A stretch of 6,482 nucleotides of DNA from positions 1 to 6,482 of the forward strand of contig JAKLHS010000034.1 in NCBI GenBank assembly GCA_022710025.1, in the 5' to 3' direction. Below the pieces are notes generated by a model, which worked only from the letters and a program-made list of their open reading frames with translations, ran no database searches and was not told where the DNA came from. Source of the DNA: Caldisericota bacterium (GTDB lineage: Bacteria; Caldisericota; Caldisericia; Cryosericales; Cryosericaceae). Shown here one piece after another: positions 6,290 through 6,482 of this stretch (position 1 is the stretch's first letter; each line of letters begins with the position of its first letter). Both the position numbers and the translations under genes were made by a program.

Positions 6290-6340
6290 GTCAGGCTCGT
6301 TGTACCTGACAAAGGCAGGCATTGCCGGCAGACCGGCAGA
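6290..6340 (+). repeat. Small inverted and tandem repeats between the two DegV genes
   Basis: In the 105-base spacer, GTCAGG (6290-6295) is inverted as CCTGAC (6305-6310) around a 9-base loop. Next, TGCCGG (6323-6328) is inverted as CCGGCA (6333-6338) around CAGA, and the same bases contain a perfect tandem duplication of CCGGCAGA (6325-6332 and 6333-6340). Neither stem is followed by T residues, so they are not intrinsic terminators. They may form leader structure or an operator for the second DegV gene. They do not resemble the FapR box. Confidence 0.4.
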
Positions 6341-6371
6341 AACCACGCGAGAGCGATAAGAGGAGTCCACT

Positions 6372-6482
6372 ATGGCCATCCATATCGTAACAGACAGCAC
6401 GTCATGCCTGCCGGAAGGATTTGCCGAGCAACACGGCGTCACGGTGGTGCCGCTGAAGGTATCGTTAAACGGAACATACTAC
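6372..6482 (+). CDS. Second DegV family protein (3' end cut by window edge)
   Basis: The first 37 codons of a second DegV-family gene, open to the right edge. AGGAG (6361-6365) lies 6 bases before the ATG, a better start signal than that of the first copy. The visible protein begins MAIHIVTDSTSCLPEGF and continues through VVPLKVSLNG, aligning without gaps to the start of the upstream DegV protein with 25 of 37 identical residues by hand count. It is a tandem paralogue. Bacteria with FakA-type kinases often carry several DegV/FakB proteins with different fatty-acid preferences, so the two copies may divide substrates; that is inference. The 105-base spacer with its own repeats suggests it may have its own control. 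Confidence 0.88.
   Translation, partial: MAIHIVTDSTSCLPEGFAEQHGVTVVPLKVSLNGTYY

Noticed and set aside
1..6482. Mobile elements, CRISPR arrays, tRNA or rRNA genes, defence or toxin-antitoxin modules
   Set aside because: No transposase, integrase, regularly spaced repeats, cloverleaf or rRNA sequence was seen; the window is filled by identifiable housekeeping genes.

Overview
The window looks like ordinary chromosomal housekeeping DNA from a bacterium. All eight recognisable genes lie on the + strand: six are complete and two are cut by the window edges. Strong AGGAG/GGAGG ribosome binding sites, a rubrerythrin, a formate--tetrahydrofolate ligase and two adjacent DegV genes suggest an anaerobe with Firmicutes-like or deep-branching (for example Caldisericota-like) features. 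That placement is inference; there is no rRNA or other decisive marker. Base composition looks fairly even and moderately GC-rich throughout, with no sign of a transferred island.

Layout. (1) 2-544: C-terminal part of an ArsR-type winged-helix regulator, cut by the left edge and followed by a string of hairpins ending in a clear intrinsic terminator (638-676). (2) 677-838: non-coding leader with a perfect 17-base palindromic site (741-757). (3) 839-1654: undecaprenyl-diphosphatase UppP, whose real start is a GTG with a good ribosome binding site. (4) 1723-3426: formate--tetrahydrofolate ligase Fhs, with several departures from the usual signature motifs. (5) 3520-4101: rubrerythrin, followed by a perfect 13-bp hairpin (4115-4143). 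(6) 4247-4918 and 4928-5425: two tandem cyclophilin-type peptidyl-prolyl isomerases, the first membrane-anchored and the second cytosolic. (7) 5433-6266: DegV-family fatty-acid-binding protein, followed after a 105-base spacer by the first 37 codons of a second DegV paralogue (6372 to the right edge).

How the genes fit together. uppP recycles the lipid carrier for cell-wall synthesis, fhs feeds one-carbon units into folate metabolism, and rubrerythrin removes peroxide in anaerobes. The cyclophilins assist protein folding on each side of the membrane, and DegV proteins bind fatty acids for phosphorylation and membrane lipid synthesis. The two cyclophilins and the first DegV gene have 9- and 7-base gaps and probably form one operon. 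The other genes are co-directional but separated by 68-295 bases and may be separate or partly shared units.

I found no convincing new biological system. The points most worth following are the unusual Fhs motifs, the compartment-split cyclophilin pair, the tandem DegV pair, and several well-formed inverted repeats in the gaps. No tRNA, rRNA, CRISPR array, insertion sequence or attachment site was seen.
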